This document shows, piece by piece, positions 1-10,692 of a stretch of 64,000 nucleotides of DNA; positions within the stretch are counted from its first letter, which is position 1; every line of letters starts with the position of its first letter. The stretch covers positions 17,831,389-17,895,388 of the forward strand of contig NC_084713.1 of the NCBI RefSeq assembly GCF_033807575.1. The letters run 5' to 3'. Both the position numbers and the translations under genes were made by a program. The notes beneath the pieces were generated by a model that saw only the letters and a list, made by a program, of their open reading frames with translations, was not told where the DNA came from and did no database searches. This DNA comes from Cydia pomonella (taxonomy: Eukaryota; Arthropoda; Insecta; Lepidoptera; Tortricidae).

Positions 1-407
1 TAGATTTTTCATTCTGTTATTTTAGAAGTTACGGGGGGGGGGACACACTTTTTACCACTTTGGAAGTGTCTCTCGCGCAAACTTTTCAGTTTAGAAAAAA
101 ATGATATTAGAAACATCAAAATCATTTTTAAAGACCTATCTATAGATACCCCACACGTATGAGTTTGATGAAAAAAGATTTTTTGAGTTTCAGTTCTAAG
201 TATGGGGAACCCCCAAAATTTATTGTCTTTTTTCTATTTTTGTGTGAACATCATAATGCGGTTCATAGAATACATCTACTTACCAAGTTTGAACAGTATA
301 GCTTTTATAGTTTCGGAAAAAAGTGGCTGTGACAGAATCGGACAGACAGACGGACATGACGAATCTATAAGGGTTCCGTTTTTTGCCATTTGGCTACGGA
401 ACCCTAA
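1..407 (+). repeat. GGTTCCGTA-type dispersed repeat, long form
   Basis: The right end reads GGTTCCGTTTTTTGCC then GGCTACGGAACCCTAAAAA, preceded by the GACAGACAGACGGACATGACG tract typical of a very abundant lepidopteran repeat. The same end is seen near 958 and 27945, and inverted near 30470 and 62755. The left end runs off the window. The open frame inside (202-429) has no coding character. Whether this is a non-autonomous DNA element or a retroposon cannot be decided here. Confidence 0.7.
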
Positions 408-739
408 AAATATCAATGAATACAATTAATAGTAAAATTACGCATTTTAGAAGCATTTATTATGTTAATAGCTCTTGTAAAAAAAAAAATGGTACGTTTT
501 AGACCTATGTTTGTTTTGTTTTATGGAGCGAAAGTTGAGTAAAGGTTTCTAATCGATGAAGTTACTAGAGAAAGTGCTAATGAATGCTATTCATATTTTT
601 TGATAACCGTATTAAGATCTAAGAAAGCGCTACGTTATATTTTGAACTTTCCTGGCTGAACCTAAATACTGTACCTTTAGAAAATGTCTAACACAACACG
701 AAGATGATAGCTCGTTGAGTTACATGATACAAAACAGGC

Positions 740-958
740 AATAAATCCGGACAAGTTGAGTCGGACTCACCCACCGAGGGTTTCGTACTTTTTAGTATTC
801 GTTGTTATAGCGGCAACAGAAATACATAACCTGTGAAAATTTCAATTGTCTAGCTATCACGGGTCATGAGATACAGCCTGGTGACAGACGGAGAGACAGA
901 CGGACGGACAGCGGAATCTTAGTAATAGGGTCCCGTTTTACCCTACGTACGGAACGTT
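740..958 (+). repeat. GGTTCCGTA-type dispersed repeat, short form
   Basis: It starts TCCGGACAAGTTGAGTCGG and runs through ACCGAGGGTTTCGTAC, TTTTTAGTATTCGTTG, the GAGATACAGCCTGGTGACAG block and ACGGAGAGACAGACGGACGG, ending near CCGTTTTACCCTACGTACGG. The same blocks occur in the same order at 27605-27946 and inverted at 62755-62950, so it is a near full-length copy of that family. Confidence 0.8.
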
Positions 959-1314
959 AATAATAAGAAAGCTATGTATCATACTTATTCAATGTGAACT
1001 TAACGCTATAAACTCCGAAAAGCTTTCTCAACGTCTTTTAAACTTAATTCAGAAATATGAATGCTTTAAACTTAAATAAGTTTAAAGCATTTTTAAAAAT
1101 ACTTTAATTCTAAAATAGGAGTTTTCGTACTATAAAGTAGTTAACACGTTGAAAATCCGTTTCGCAACACCATATAGAAAATCTGAACACTTATTTCAGG
1201 CAGTTTTTACTATTCAAATAGAAAACTGCAGTTTTTATTTACTGATAGTATTGTACTAGGTGATTTGATTGTATTTATGTTTCCATTTCATCGTTATCGT
1301 TCATCGTTGTCGAA
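959..1314. other. AT-rich spacer with a perfect palindrome
   Basis: No gene or known repeat seen. It holds a perfect inverted repeat: AATGCTTTAAACTTA at 1060-1074 and its exact complement at 1077-1091, separated by two bases. The rest is AT-rich and unremarkable. Confidence 0.7.
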
Positions 1315-1715
1315 ATGAAAAATATTTTTTTTAAAACACAAACATCAGACTGGATCTTCACTTCAAGTCTCGATCGCACTTTCAAAACCTATATCAGTTC
1401 GAATCGTGTCGGCGATAGACAGATAACAAGAAAGCCGCGTGTTGAGGCTCTCCCGAAATGGACACAGGGCAGGGACAGGGCCACTGGACGCCGCCGGCGC
1501 ATATACATTGGGAACTTAGATGGCGGGCATGGTAGATTCGTTAGTTCAGGTGTTTGGAGCCCCTTTAAAAAATTGCCAATTTGTGCGGTTAAAAAATACA
1601 AAAACCCAATTATAGCGGGATTCGACGTGCCCCTTATTATATCACTTCGTCCCTCTAGTGTTGCGCCCGCTGCTGGTTGGCTACTGTTCCAATAGCTGAC
1701 TATGGTGCCGTTCAT
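1315..1715. other. GC-rich island with overlapping antisense open frames, not recognised
   Basis: This stretch is clearly richer in G+C than its surroundings (for example GGACGCCGCCGGCGCAT near 1485-1502). It is open for 126 codons on the plus strand (1315-1695) and 108 on the minus strand (1389-1715). I recognise no domain in either translation. Overlapping open frames on both strands are expected where G+C is locally high and stops are rare, so neither is called a gene. It could be an old transposon segment or a conserved non-coding island. Confidence 0.35.
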
Positions 1716-2477
1716 AGGTTCGAAACTTGATTTGTACCGAGTTTTTCGGGACTATAAACAATGATATTTGATTTTCACTTTTTTACCTTATCTATCTGTA
1801 ATAAAGTGTATTGTCTTCTCTACCGCGCGACGAATGGCACCGCCAGCCGCGTCACGACATCGCTCAACCGCCTTACTTGGTGTTTCTCTTCATACATCGC
1901 CCACAACTCCTAAACATCTGCAGCGAACTTACCAACAGATAATTCATTTTATAAAGTTGGCGCTTCACCTGAAAACATTGTTTTTTTATAGGTAACTTAT
2001 TAGGTATTCGACTATTTATAATGGAAACAACTGAAACAGCTCCTGCAATGACATAGTATCCTAACCTTTCGCAAATATACAAATCGCTTCATTGTTTACT
2101 TGCGTATTCTGCACGAGTTCCTTGATGTGACTTGACATTTTTTTGTAAGTATTTATTTTAAAAATTATTAACATTTTAATCCTTTTCCAAATTGACATTG
2201 TGATATTTATTTCCATCCATCCGTCCATCTTGGATCTACTGGTTGGATCTATCGAGAATGAAGACTCTCTCATCTCATCCGTTGTCACTGCTAAACTGAT
2301 AATCGCAAAATGCAAACTGACGTAGACGAACCTAATGAAAAAAATAAAACCAGAATATGGCAGGGCGCTACAACCTACTTTTTTAATTAACCCCTATATT
2401 CCTAAAAACCCAATCTAGCCAGTTTCTTGCAAACACAAAAACAAGCATTAAATTTAAGATGACAGGCGTTAATAAGT
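1716..2477. other. Spacer, nothing recognised
   Basis: AT-rich sequence with a somewhat GC-richer patch at 1817-1940 (CTACCGCGCGACGAATGGC and following). That patch could be a decayed repeat. No coding region or RNA gene seen. Confidence 0.5.
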
Positions 2478-2712
2478 AACCAAGTCAAGTGGGACTGGAC
2501 TAGCCATGTTTGCCGCATGCCGCACTTGTGCGCTAAGATAACCATGGAGTGGGTGCTCCACTAGTCGAACCGAAGATCTGGCAGACCTCGTCGGGGATGG
2601 CGGGATAACTTAGACTCCTTTTTGAGAGAATGGTCAGTTGTAGCTCAAAACCGGGACGAGTGGAAGAAGAGGAGGCCTTTGCCTAGCATTGGGACGCAAT
2701 AGGCTAGTAATA
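2478..2712 (+). mobile_element. RTE-like LINE, 3' end of the reverse transcriptase gene (decayed)
   Basis: The plus strand encodes a stretch beginning KWDWAGHVCRMP and containing RSGRPRRGWRDNLDSFLREW, then a stop and an AATAATAATAA tail. The WAGH, GRP-RWRDDL order followed by a QQWD-like end is the usual C-terminus of lepidopteran endonuclease-reverse transcriptase LINEs. An in-frame TAG precedes SNRRSGRP and the GQQWD end is degraded, so the copy is dead. 5'-truncated, as expected for target-primed insertion. The related ends at 9253-9390 and 34169-34394 support the call. Confidence 0.8.
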
Positions 2713-2800
2713 ATAATAAGTACTGATAAAAGTAGTATTACTGATAACTTAAAGAAATCAAAGAACTTAGGAAAAAATATTAACCTGTTTTCAATAATAA

Positions 2801-3316
2801 TTTTTTTTTTTTTTAAATAACGATAAGCATGCGTTTGACCACGATCTCACCTGATGGTAAGTGATGATGCGGTCTACGGTGGAGCACGCTTACCTATGAG
2901 ATACCTATTTACCCTAGCTTTGAAGATTGTACTCATGCGGAAACACAGACTCGGGCAGGGCATTCCACTCCTTGGCAGTTCGCATAAGAAATGTTGAAGC
3001 AAAACGCTTCGTGCGTATTTGTGGAATACCTACCATGAAGCGATGCCGGAGTGCCGATTGTCTGGTAGTCCGATGGTGAAATGGGGACGGAGGAATAAGG
3101 TTGTGCAGTTCCTCGGCACACTCTCCGAAATGTATCCTGTAAAACATCGTTAGGCTGGCAACCTTGCGACGATGCTCCAGACTTTGGAGTCGAGCATTCG
3201 TCAGATCGTCATTATTAATGATTCTCTTGGCTCTCCTCTCAACTGACTCGAGCGCCTCAAGCTGGTACTTTGCTGAACCATCTCACAGATGCGAACAGTA
3301 AAAAAAAAAAAAAAAT
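2801..3316 (-). mobile_element. Jockey/CR1-like LINE, reverse transcriptase C-terminus and 3' tail (5'-truncated)
   Basis: The minus strand reads YCSHL, a TGA where the family has Trp, then DGSAKYQLEALESVERRAKR, RRKVASL and RTKRFASTFLMRTAKEWNAL, followed by a frameshift into FKARVNRYLIGKRAP and a poly(A) tail (T14 at 2801-2814 on the plus strand). This is the C-terminal region after the polymerase palm in Jockey/CR1-type LINEs. The copy is broken by the stop and a frameshift near 2920. Its truncated 5' edge directly abuts an A15 tract at 3300-3315, so the fragment sits between T14 and A15. Confidence 0.85.
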
Positions 3317-4580
3317 GCTAGCTTGTTAGCCGTATAGCATTGTCGATCTAAGTCCCATTATTATGATAACGGTTATATCATTATTCGCTCAATAAATCGA
3401 CTCAGTTTTAACTATTCCAATCGATTCAGCTTTTAAACGTTTAGCAATTACAGAAATCGTTTCTAATGATAGATAAGAGTTGCTTGAAATAGCGCACTGA
3501 ATACCAAGTTCCAGCCACAATGGAAATCGATTTAGTTCTGTGAATAAGTAGAAATTGAAAGAAGGTGCTGTTCTATCTTCCTTAAAGATTAATTTATTTG
3601 AAAAACAAATAAATGGGGCGAGTCGAATACAACTCAGTGTCCACTAATAACAAAAGGAAAAAACGGAATCCTTATAGGGTCACTTTATTATTGTCCGTCC
3701 GTCCGTCTGTCTGCCTTTGTTACACTATATACTCAGGTATACACTCTACAGTCCCTTGAAGCTGGGAAAAGAATCCAAATCTAAAACAGATACCGATATA
3801 TTTATGCCGCAAAAAAACGTATATTTTAACGAGACCTATAAAATTCAGCAAATACTCGTAATGCCGCCTTGTATTACAAATAGTATATAATAACAGCCAT
3901 TCATATAACCATTACAAAAAACAACAGACATTACATTGTTACTCTACGTTATTTAAAAAATCTTGAGTACTATAGAAGCACCGAGAATATAGAGAAGGAT
4001 CCAATTTACTAAGGTTTGCTAATTCATTGCCTTCGATCGAGAGCTTTTATTTGAACTGGCAACTTGTTATCGATCACATTACTCATATTAAAAGCATTTT
4101 TTTTAAATAAAAGTTAGTCATACATCGTAGCTGATTGAGGAGATATTTATATTGTTGTTGTGTAACAACTCTAAACGTTTTACGAATTAACTTAGAAATC
4201 GCTTAGCAAAAGTATTTTTTGTTAATGTTACATATATATGCATGTCAAAGGTAAGATGTTCAACTGTTTGAACAAAAAGGTGTATAACTGCTACCTGTAG
4301 GAGTATTTGCAATTATTCGTATAATTACATGTCTTTTGTAGTTTGAATGCCCTTTCAACATCCACAGGGTTACCCCATAAGTCAATTAGTTTAAAATAAA
4401 TTTAAGCATGCCCATATGCGCAACATATGAATAAGAAAGCGATAATCTCGAATTAAAGAATCTGATGATGATTTTCCAAAGATGTCCATCGGAGCTCTGT
4501 TACGTCTTTCTAGGTGTGAATCTATCGAGTTTTGAAGTCAAAGATGAAATTGAAAATTCAACAGTCACAGCATTATATAT
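3317..4580. other. Spacer, AT-rich
   Basis: Apart from the repeat piece at 3652-3735, no feature is seen. No open frame of note on either strand. Confidence 0.5.
3652..3735 (+). repeat. Fragment of a GGTTCCGTA-type repeat
   Basis: AAAAACGGAATCCTTATAGG, TCACTTTATTATTGTCC and GTCCGTCCGTCTGTCTGCC are the familiar first part of one lepidopteran repeat family. The rest of the element is missing. Confidence 0.65.
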
Positions 4581-4584
4581 TTCT

Positions 4585-4790
4585 TTATTTTAAACAGACA
4601 GCATTCAGCTTACACCAATCACTTAAAAATCCACCAACAAAATGATCCGGGTCATAATCTACCAACAACGACATCGCGCCATAATTCTGATCCGGCCCTT
4701 TAAATAATTCCTTCGGCTTCAAAGACGGCTTACGGTAAAAAGAAGAGTCAACCGAGCGTCCTGGATCATCCACGTCTGAATAATTTACAC
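4585..4790 (-). CDS. Candidate terminal coding exon, unknown protein
   Basis: The minus strand is open from a TAA at 4819-4821 to a TAA at 4585-4587, about 77 codons, giving a C-terminus with FYRKPSLKPKELFKGPDQN and ending LSDWCKLNAVCLK. The stop codon overlaps an AATAAA (complement of 4584-4589), as in very compact 3' ends. Possible splice acceptors lie at CTTTAG (exon from 4790) or TATTCAG (exon from 4775). Codons look more gene-like than the surrounding AT-rich DNA: the stretch is acidic and aromatic rather than Lys/Asn/Phe-rich. I do not recognise the protein, and see no transmembrane segment or known domain. It could be the last exon of a host gene, a retropseudogene, or chance. Preceding exons, which would lie at higher coordinates, were not found. 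Confidence 0.3.
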
Positions 4791-4820
4791 CTAAAGACGC
4801 TTGAAATACGGTCTCACCTT

Positions 4821-5454
4821 AACAAATATAAAGTAAAATTCGTAATCCACCTGTGTCGCTTATAGCGTTCGCTTAAGATCGCGAATCGCTCGCTTGCGAT
4901 CCGTCGCTTGTCAATTTTAATTTTGTTTTTTGTGCTGGCTGTCACAGGCCAGCTTCTTGCCGCGTTCCATGTCAGTTTTTGTTGCCTCCGTGTGCCGTTT
5001 CATTTTAAACGCTTTTAATGCATGTCTTATTAGCTTGCGGGTGTTCCCGAGTAAAAGAAAATGACTTTTGTTTCGTTTTTAAAACAAGACGTTTGAGATA
5101 AAGAGGAATCTGCTTGAAGTCGCGTCTGGTGCCCGCTTGACAACCGTGACAAGCTTAGTGTTCAAAAATGTCGATCTCAGTATAAAAAGGTGTTCATAAA
5201 ATGTTGTGGGAACAAGATTTTTATTAACTACCAACCTACTTTAGTCAACTGACAGCAAAGTAAAATAATTGGTAAAGAAGTAAAGTAGTCGTAGCAAACC
5301 TATAAATGATTCAGTTTATTTTGTTATTAAACAGTTCAATTTGAAAAACAGGTTGTTTATTTGTTACTCGCCGTTTATTTCAATGAAACGTATGACGTTG
5401 ACGATGACTGCGTCACACATTTAGGACCTTATCTTCCCACTGGCGATTAGCGGG
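4821..5454. other. Spacer with a GC-richer single-copy patch
   Basis: Positions 4850-5050 are GC-richer (GATCGCGAATCGCTCGCTTG, then TGGCTGTCACAGGCCAGC, a short inverted repeat) and look single-copy. The rest is AT-rich. No gene seen. Confidence 0.45.
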
Positions 5455-5720
5455 TGAGTTGAAAGCGAGGCGAGTGCGCAGCGAAATCGCCGCGAGCGCG
5501 TAACGATTTCGCTTCGTACTAAGATACTGAAGGCCTACCGCGAACCACGTTCGACGGGTTGCCTCCCTGTCACATTTATGTACGAATTTAGAAGTGCGAC
5601 AGAGAGGCAACACGTCGAACGTGGTTCGCGGTACGCCCTCTGGTATTTTTTAAAAATGTGTTCGCTCGCGGCGAAATAGTTACGCGCTCGCGGTGAGATC
5701 GTTACGCCCGCAAATGGTAA
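5455..5720. mobile_element. Foldback (MITE-like) element with two nested inverted repeats
   Basis: Inner arms of 35 bp lie at 5537-5571 (ACCGCGAACCACGTTCGACG...) and 5598-5632, differing at two positions. Outside them, GCCGCGAGCGCGTAACGATT at about 5489 is mirrored by an inverted counterpart near 5665-5705 (GCGAAATAGTTACGCGCTCG). The G+C content is far above the background. No transposase is present, so it is non-autonomous. The open frame on the minus strand across it is spurious. Confidence 0.75.
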
Positions 5721-7756
5721 GGCCTTAATTAATGAAATTGGCAGATAGGTACAGCGTTCACGTGGAGGCAGTATTGTCGCAACAGTAATGCTGTTACAGT
5801 TGCCACCCGAACTTCACCTTAAGGAGTTTTTTTAGTGAAATTTTGATCAAAGTGTAGATAATAATTATTAGCTGTGTTTGTGTAGGTGTGATATGTCTCG
5901 GAAATTTCACAAAAAATAAACTAAACATAGTTTTTCAATGTCACGTTTCGTTTCCCTTACAAATGATGAGAAACTTTCCAAAGGCACACCAGTATGTATG
6001 TATGTACATACATACTAGCTTAATTTACATATATCTACGTGTAATACTATTATTTCATTCAAAGAGCAATATTTTCCTAAAATATTGAAGTAAAAACTAG
6101 AAACATTTGTAAGAACTAAAACTTAATTTGACTTCTGTTTACTTGAGACAGACTCTGAAGTATTCATACTTAAAGTTCCGAAGTTAGTAATAAAGCTATG
6201 AATAATTTTTACCTCCATTAGCATATGTCTAATGCGTCTCGTAAGTGGTCTACAGGCATTATTAGAACAACACATCATTGGAACGTAATTTCAGTTCGTA
6301 TAATAAGCCATTTATATGCAAATTAAACTTTACAAGGATACCAGAAGGAGTTTTCGACATAGGCTTGTGTGACAGACATGAAAAAAAAATACTGTTTATT
6401 AAATAAATAAGTAAAAAGAAAATGCAGCTTTAAATTAGCAAACGAAAAACAGTACTATTTTAACCTGTTAAAAGTAAGTTGAGGTACTCAAATTGAGGGT
6501 TGACGTCCTTTTCGTTGTCTTGTGTTGGACCACTCTGTATTCTACACTTCACTTTGTATTCTCTGTATTCTGTGTTGTATTTCTGTATTTTATCAAATAA
6601 AAAAAAACGTGCTATTGCATCTTTTTAGCTGTAGATTATATTTACCATGACAAAGATTTACCATGATAAATTACAACTCATACAACAAGCTCACGTCACA
6701 TTTTTCGGGGACAAAAAAACAAGACAACGACGAAGACGAAATATAATAAATTAAATTTCAAAAACGACAAGAGCTCTATAAAATGTTGATGTTTATTCAT
6801 ATTGCCTGTATGAAGAACTTACTAAATTATTTCTGTTGTATCTTATTTGCTTTATGTTTCTTGTTTCAGTAAGTTAATTAGTACCTACCTATGTTAGGTT
6901 AATTATCTTTTTGTTCTCGCAAATTGACGCAATGTTTAGATGCGGAGAGTTTTTGTTTTATTTCAGTAAGTAGACAGGTATAATTTTGCCTTGAATTTGC
7001 TTCTCTATCCAGAAAAAATATACTCAATAAAATCCTCATAATTATTTATATCTTCACACAAAACAAATGAAAAATATACAAGCGGAATAAAACGCTCTAA
7101 TTTCATGCAACTTTATTGACACTTGATTTTACGCTTAATTTTCTCCCCAACTATCGCATCCAGATTCCCATTCTTAAACTAATCGGGGGAAAAAAATATC
7201 AATGCTTAACAAACAAGCCAGCAAGTTTTAACATGTCATCAATCATTGGCAGGATTGATGGATGGCGGCGGACAGTAATGAAATTTTACGCCCGCATCGC
7301 TTGGTTCGATGCGGCAATGAGCTGTTTGACCGCGTTGATGAGGTTAGTTTTTTGCCGGGATTTCAATTTGTGTTTTAGATGGTGCATAATGATTTAGCGG
7401 TTTTACATATATGCCGGCTTTTAGTTGTTTTGATACGTGACGATACGATTTTCATTATTCTAGTCATTATTTAGGTTGAGTTGGCCACACCAATGGAAAA
7501 TAAAGCTTGCGATAGACGATAACAAGTGATATGTTTTTACCTGCGTTTTGTACAAAACGCGAAAAATGTTTGGATACAATACTTAGCAACTTTATTCATC
7601 AACTTCGCAGTATGTATTTTCGTATTCTATTTATTATACCGTCGTAACCTCTTAACTACAGAGCTGAGTGTAATGGATGGGGTATCAATAGATTCGTTTA
7701 TAAAGCATGTTTTATTCAATTACAGAAAACTCAACATTTCCATTTTCACCACTTAG
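5721..7756. other. Spacer, mostly AT-rich
   Basis: No gene recognised. Two minor items: 6520-6607 ends in tandem TGTATTCT-like words and AAATAAAAAAAAA, and could be a LINE 3' tail. A short hairpin, CCGCATCG / CGATGCGG, lies at 7292-7314 in a GC-richer patch (7255-7345). The block at 5755-5825 resembles the CAGTAATGCTG words of the element at 10.2 kb. Confidence 0.45.
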
Positions 7757-7990
7757 ATGGTTGGCTGTTCTAGAAACTTCCTGCCTCGCATAGCTAAATT
7801 GTGGAAAGAACTGTCGCCTGCGGTATTTAGGGACCGAAACGACCTTCAAACCTTCAAGAAAAGAGCGTACTCCCATCTTATAGGCCGGCAACGCACTTAC
7901 AACCCCTCTGGTGTTGCAGGTGTCCATGGGCGGCGGTAATCGCTTTGAGGTGATCCGTCTGCTCGTTTACCTCCTCTATCATAAAAAAAA
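7757..7990 (+). mobile_element. Jockey/CR1-like LINE, last part of reverse transcriptase plus tail
   Basis: The plus strand encodes RNFLPRIAKLWKELSPAVFR, then FKKRAYSHLIGRQRTYN and SGVAGVHGRR before a stop at 7937, followed by TCCGTCTGCTCGTTTACCTCC and an A-rich end. This is the thumb-side C-terminus of a LINE family with several copies here (32.4, 42.9 and 63.8 kb). The short frame is intact, but everything upstream is missing, so it is a 5'-truncated insertion. Confidence 0.85.
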
Positions 7991-8106
7991 ATAAGGCTGG
8001 CAACGCAATTAACCCCTCTGGTGTTTTGAGCGTCCATGGGCGGTGGTAATCGCTTAAGATCAGGTGATCTGTCTGCTCGTTTGCGTCCTATATCATAAAA
8101 AAAGAA
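7991..8106 (+). mobile_element. Second, adjacent copy of the same LINE tail
   Basis: Directly after the first tail the same words recur: CCCCTCTGGTGTTTTGAGCG, TCCATGGGCGGTGGTAATCG, TCAGGTGATCTGTCTGCTCG and an A-rich end with CATAAAAAAAG. The two tails make a head-to-tail pair: tandem duplication, or insertion of a second truncated copy into the A-rich end of the first. Confidence 0.8.
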
Positions 8107-9215
8107 AACAAACGTGTTTCTTTTTAGATGCCGTAGCAGTACGTGACATATAATTTGTGACATAGTTCCACTTTGAACGTACCTCAGCCCAAAACACACA
8201 TACAGTCTACATGCACAGTCAGCATCAAAAGTAGCAGATGAATCAACACGCAAAAAGTATCTGCCACCCTGGAATATTCCTTCAATTAGAGATATATTTC
8301 TAAAGTTTGCGTTCAATATATCGTACATTGTGCAACGAGGGGGGTAAGTGAAAGTCATAATGTAATGATAGTCATATTATCATTAGTCATAACTCTGAAA
8401 CCGTTAAATTTTCATGAATTTCCTTAGGTTATCCTATAGATAGGTTAGGTTTGGTTTGTTTTATGGCAATCCTGAAAAGTTACGCGTTTCTGAGAAAAAC
8501 AAAATTATGGCTAACGAAAATGCGGACAAACAATACATTATGACTTAAAACTTTATGGGAAACAATAGAGACCCGAAATTTTGGATTCGAGGGTGGTAAT
8601 TCAATGTGATAAGGGAATGAAAGACGGATGAATGGATGCTGACTGTACCAGGGCAATAAGCTGACAACAAAAATCAACATATTTTAGCTTAGATTCCCTC
8701 AGTTAAAAAAAATACTAGGTACATAAATATGTCTACTGAGTATTGTTTATAAGCAATACTACAAAATACAGATTTTCCTCTCTGTAGACAGAAATATATT
8801 TAACCAATTCATCCTACCCGATTTAACCGCCCAATTTATTATAACCCCGTTCACAAAACTTGGTTCATAATTTAGCGTCCGTATCTGTAGAGTTTATCAT
8901 TGACTTAAAGTCTTTGCACACGCTATTTACGTGAACCAAACCTAGACTTAGGTTATAAAACTTTCAGACTGACTAAACTTAACCCTTTACAAACCCTAAT
9001 AAAGAAATTTATGCTGTGAAAGTCTAACATTTTATAGTTTTACGAGTATATAAACAGGACGAAAATTAAAGGAGTAAATACATGAGGTAAATTATATATC
9101 CTGTACCTATATGAAAAAATATTATCTTAGTTTTTCATTGAGTGAAGTAAAAATTACCTTTTCTCAAACTTGCAATGAAATGATGACATGACTAATTTTA
9201 AATTAGGTCCTTTAA
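8107..9215. other. Spacer with possible repeat remnants
   Basis: Around 8212-8285 the words CACAGTCAGCATCAAAAGTAG and GTATCTGCCACCCTGGAAT resemble pieces of lepidopteran foldback repeats. The 153-codon open frame on the minus strand here crosses the antisense of the LINE tail and is spurious. Nothing else recognised. Confidence 0.45.
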
Positions 9216-9413
9216 ATTAGTGAAGGGCTAAAATAGCCACTAGCTGGTATCCCTAGTGTAGTCGTGGCAGAGGCAGACCGAGAAAGAGATGGCGGGACGA
9301 CTTGGATGCGTTTCAGCGGGACTGGCGGGATCTTGCTCAGCACAGGGAGGATTGGAAAGCTAGAGGGGAGGCCTTTGCCCAGCAGTGGGACACACAAATA
9401 GGCTAATAAAAAA
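9216..9413 (+). mobile_element. RTE-like LINE, 3' end of the reverse transcriptase gene
   Basis: The plus strand encodes RGRGRPRKRWRDDLDAFQRD followed by WRDLAQHREDWKARGEAFAQ and QWDTQIG before the stop. GRPRKRWRDDLD and EAFAQQWD are the hallmark C-terminal motifs of this LINE group. It is followed by GGCTAATAAAAAAAATA. The 5' part is missing. The coding sequence from about 9253 has no stop, so this copy is younger than the one at 2.5 kb. Confidence 0.88.
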
Positions 9414-10205
9414 AATATTTTTTTTTAGTGAAGATGATTTTATACTACAGCCTTACTCACCTAGACCTTTAAAGTAACATTCTTGGCTTTCAACAATCAA
9501 ATGATAGTAGATTTGTTTTTTAGCTGTGTAAACCTACGAATAAAACAAATTGACTACTTTTAGTCCAAGATTATCATCAGACATTTAATCATAATGAAAT
9601 TAATTTAAGTAACTATGTATTAAAAGTCTAACTTTGATCATTTATAAACATGTAAGTAGCTACTTACGTACTTAAAACGATATAAAGCTTATACATCATG
9701 TAATAAAAGCCTCTGACCGGATAAGGGTTGAAACACACAGCAACGGTAGTGCGTGGCTACACAGTATTGTCAACAATAACTCTTAGTCATATAACAGCTC
9801 TTATGAGTTATTATTTAGAAGTTAAAATTGCTTGTAAACTTATTGAGTAGAGGCAGTACGTAATGCATGAATGCATAATGTTTTGCTGGCCGGTTAGCAA
9901 GGTTGTCAATCTAATAGCTTACCGAGAACGCGTGAATTCCAAAAGCCACAAAAAACCACTTTCATTTCATTTCGTTATTGCAGAACCATGGTTATATTAA
10001 CGTGTTATTACATGTAATAAGTGCACGCATGGTTACCGTATAGCAACACCATTGATATTTTAAAAACGAAATAATAAAATAAATAGATAGTCGAATATAA
10101 GATATTCGCATTCAAGTAAAAACTAGGAATTCATTACAAGTGAAATGAAGCAATAATACAATACAAAAAAGGTTATTTTATCGAGATTTTTTTTTTATAA
10201 AATTT
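9414..10205. other. Spacer, nothing recognised
   Basis: AT-rich, with a few short palindromes (ATGCATGAATGCAT near 9862; GTTATTACATGTAATAAG near 10004). No gene or repeat assigned. Confidence 0.5.
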
Positions 10206-10385
10206 GACATTTCCTGTAGTAATGCAGTCGACTGCAGCAGTATCGTAGCGCGACATTACTTCTAGCTGCTGTCGCAAATATAAAAATAGATGTTGCTGCC
10301 CGGATTGACATTTGCGACCGTAATGCAGTCGGCAGTAATGTCACGTTGCAATACTGCAGCAGTAATGCTGGTGCAGTCTAAATCA
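10206..10385. mobile_element. Imperfect foldback element, AGTAATGCAGTCG type
   Basis: GACTGCAGCAGTATCGTAGC (from about 10229) is mirrored by the inverted sequence ending CTGCAGCAGTAATGCTGGTG. Both arms carry CGACATTAC or its complement and GTCGCAAAT. A second copy of the family is at 43915-44105, with the same TTGCGACCGTAATGCAG-like words. No transposase. Confidence 0.65.
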
Positions 10386-10500
10386 GAACGTTACCTTTAG
10401 TGACCTTCATAATGAAGTTAGTTATTGTTGGTTCATAATTGTGTAGAACCATCTGATTTTTAACTCTCGACCATCTCTCGATGCAAAAAGTTGTTACACT

Positions 10501-10668
10501 AAGGCCTGAGTGGACGCTCGAAGCGGAGCGTTCTGCGGGGCGTGCAGCGTGGCGTCGGGCTCACAAGTGATTTGAGCAGCGCGCACTAAGGCCGCTCCTA
10601 TACGTTTGCATTTGTTTAACATGCACGCCGCACGCCCCGCCCCGCTGCACGCCCAACTCGAGCCTTAC
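10501..10668. mobile_element. GC-rich foldback repeat
   Basis: GGCCTGAGTGGACGCTCG, GCGTTCTGCGGGGCGTGCAG and, at the other end, CGCACGCCCCGCCCCGCTGC with AACTCGAGCC form an imperfect inverted pair. I recall this as a common moth repeat. The G+C content contrasts strongly with the flanks. Confidence 0.65.
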
Positions 10669-10676
10669 ACTTATGC

Positions 10677-10692
10677 GTGTGTGTGTGTGTGT
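10677..10692. repeat. (GT)8 microsatellite
   Basis: Eight GT units directly follow the GC-rich foldback. Confidence 0.9.

Noticed and set aside
7897..8358. 153-codon minus-strand open frame, the longest in the window
   Set aside because: Its C-terminal half is the antisense of two LINE tails and the rest is AT-rich translation with no domain.
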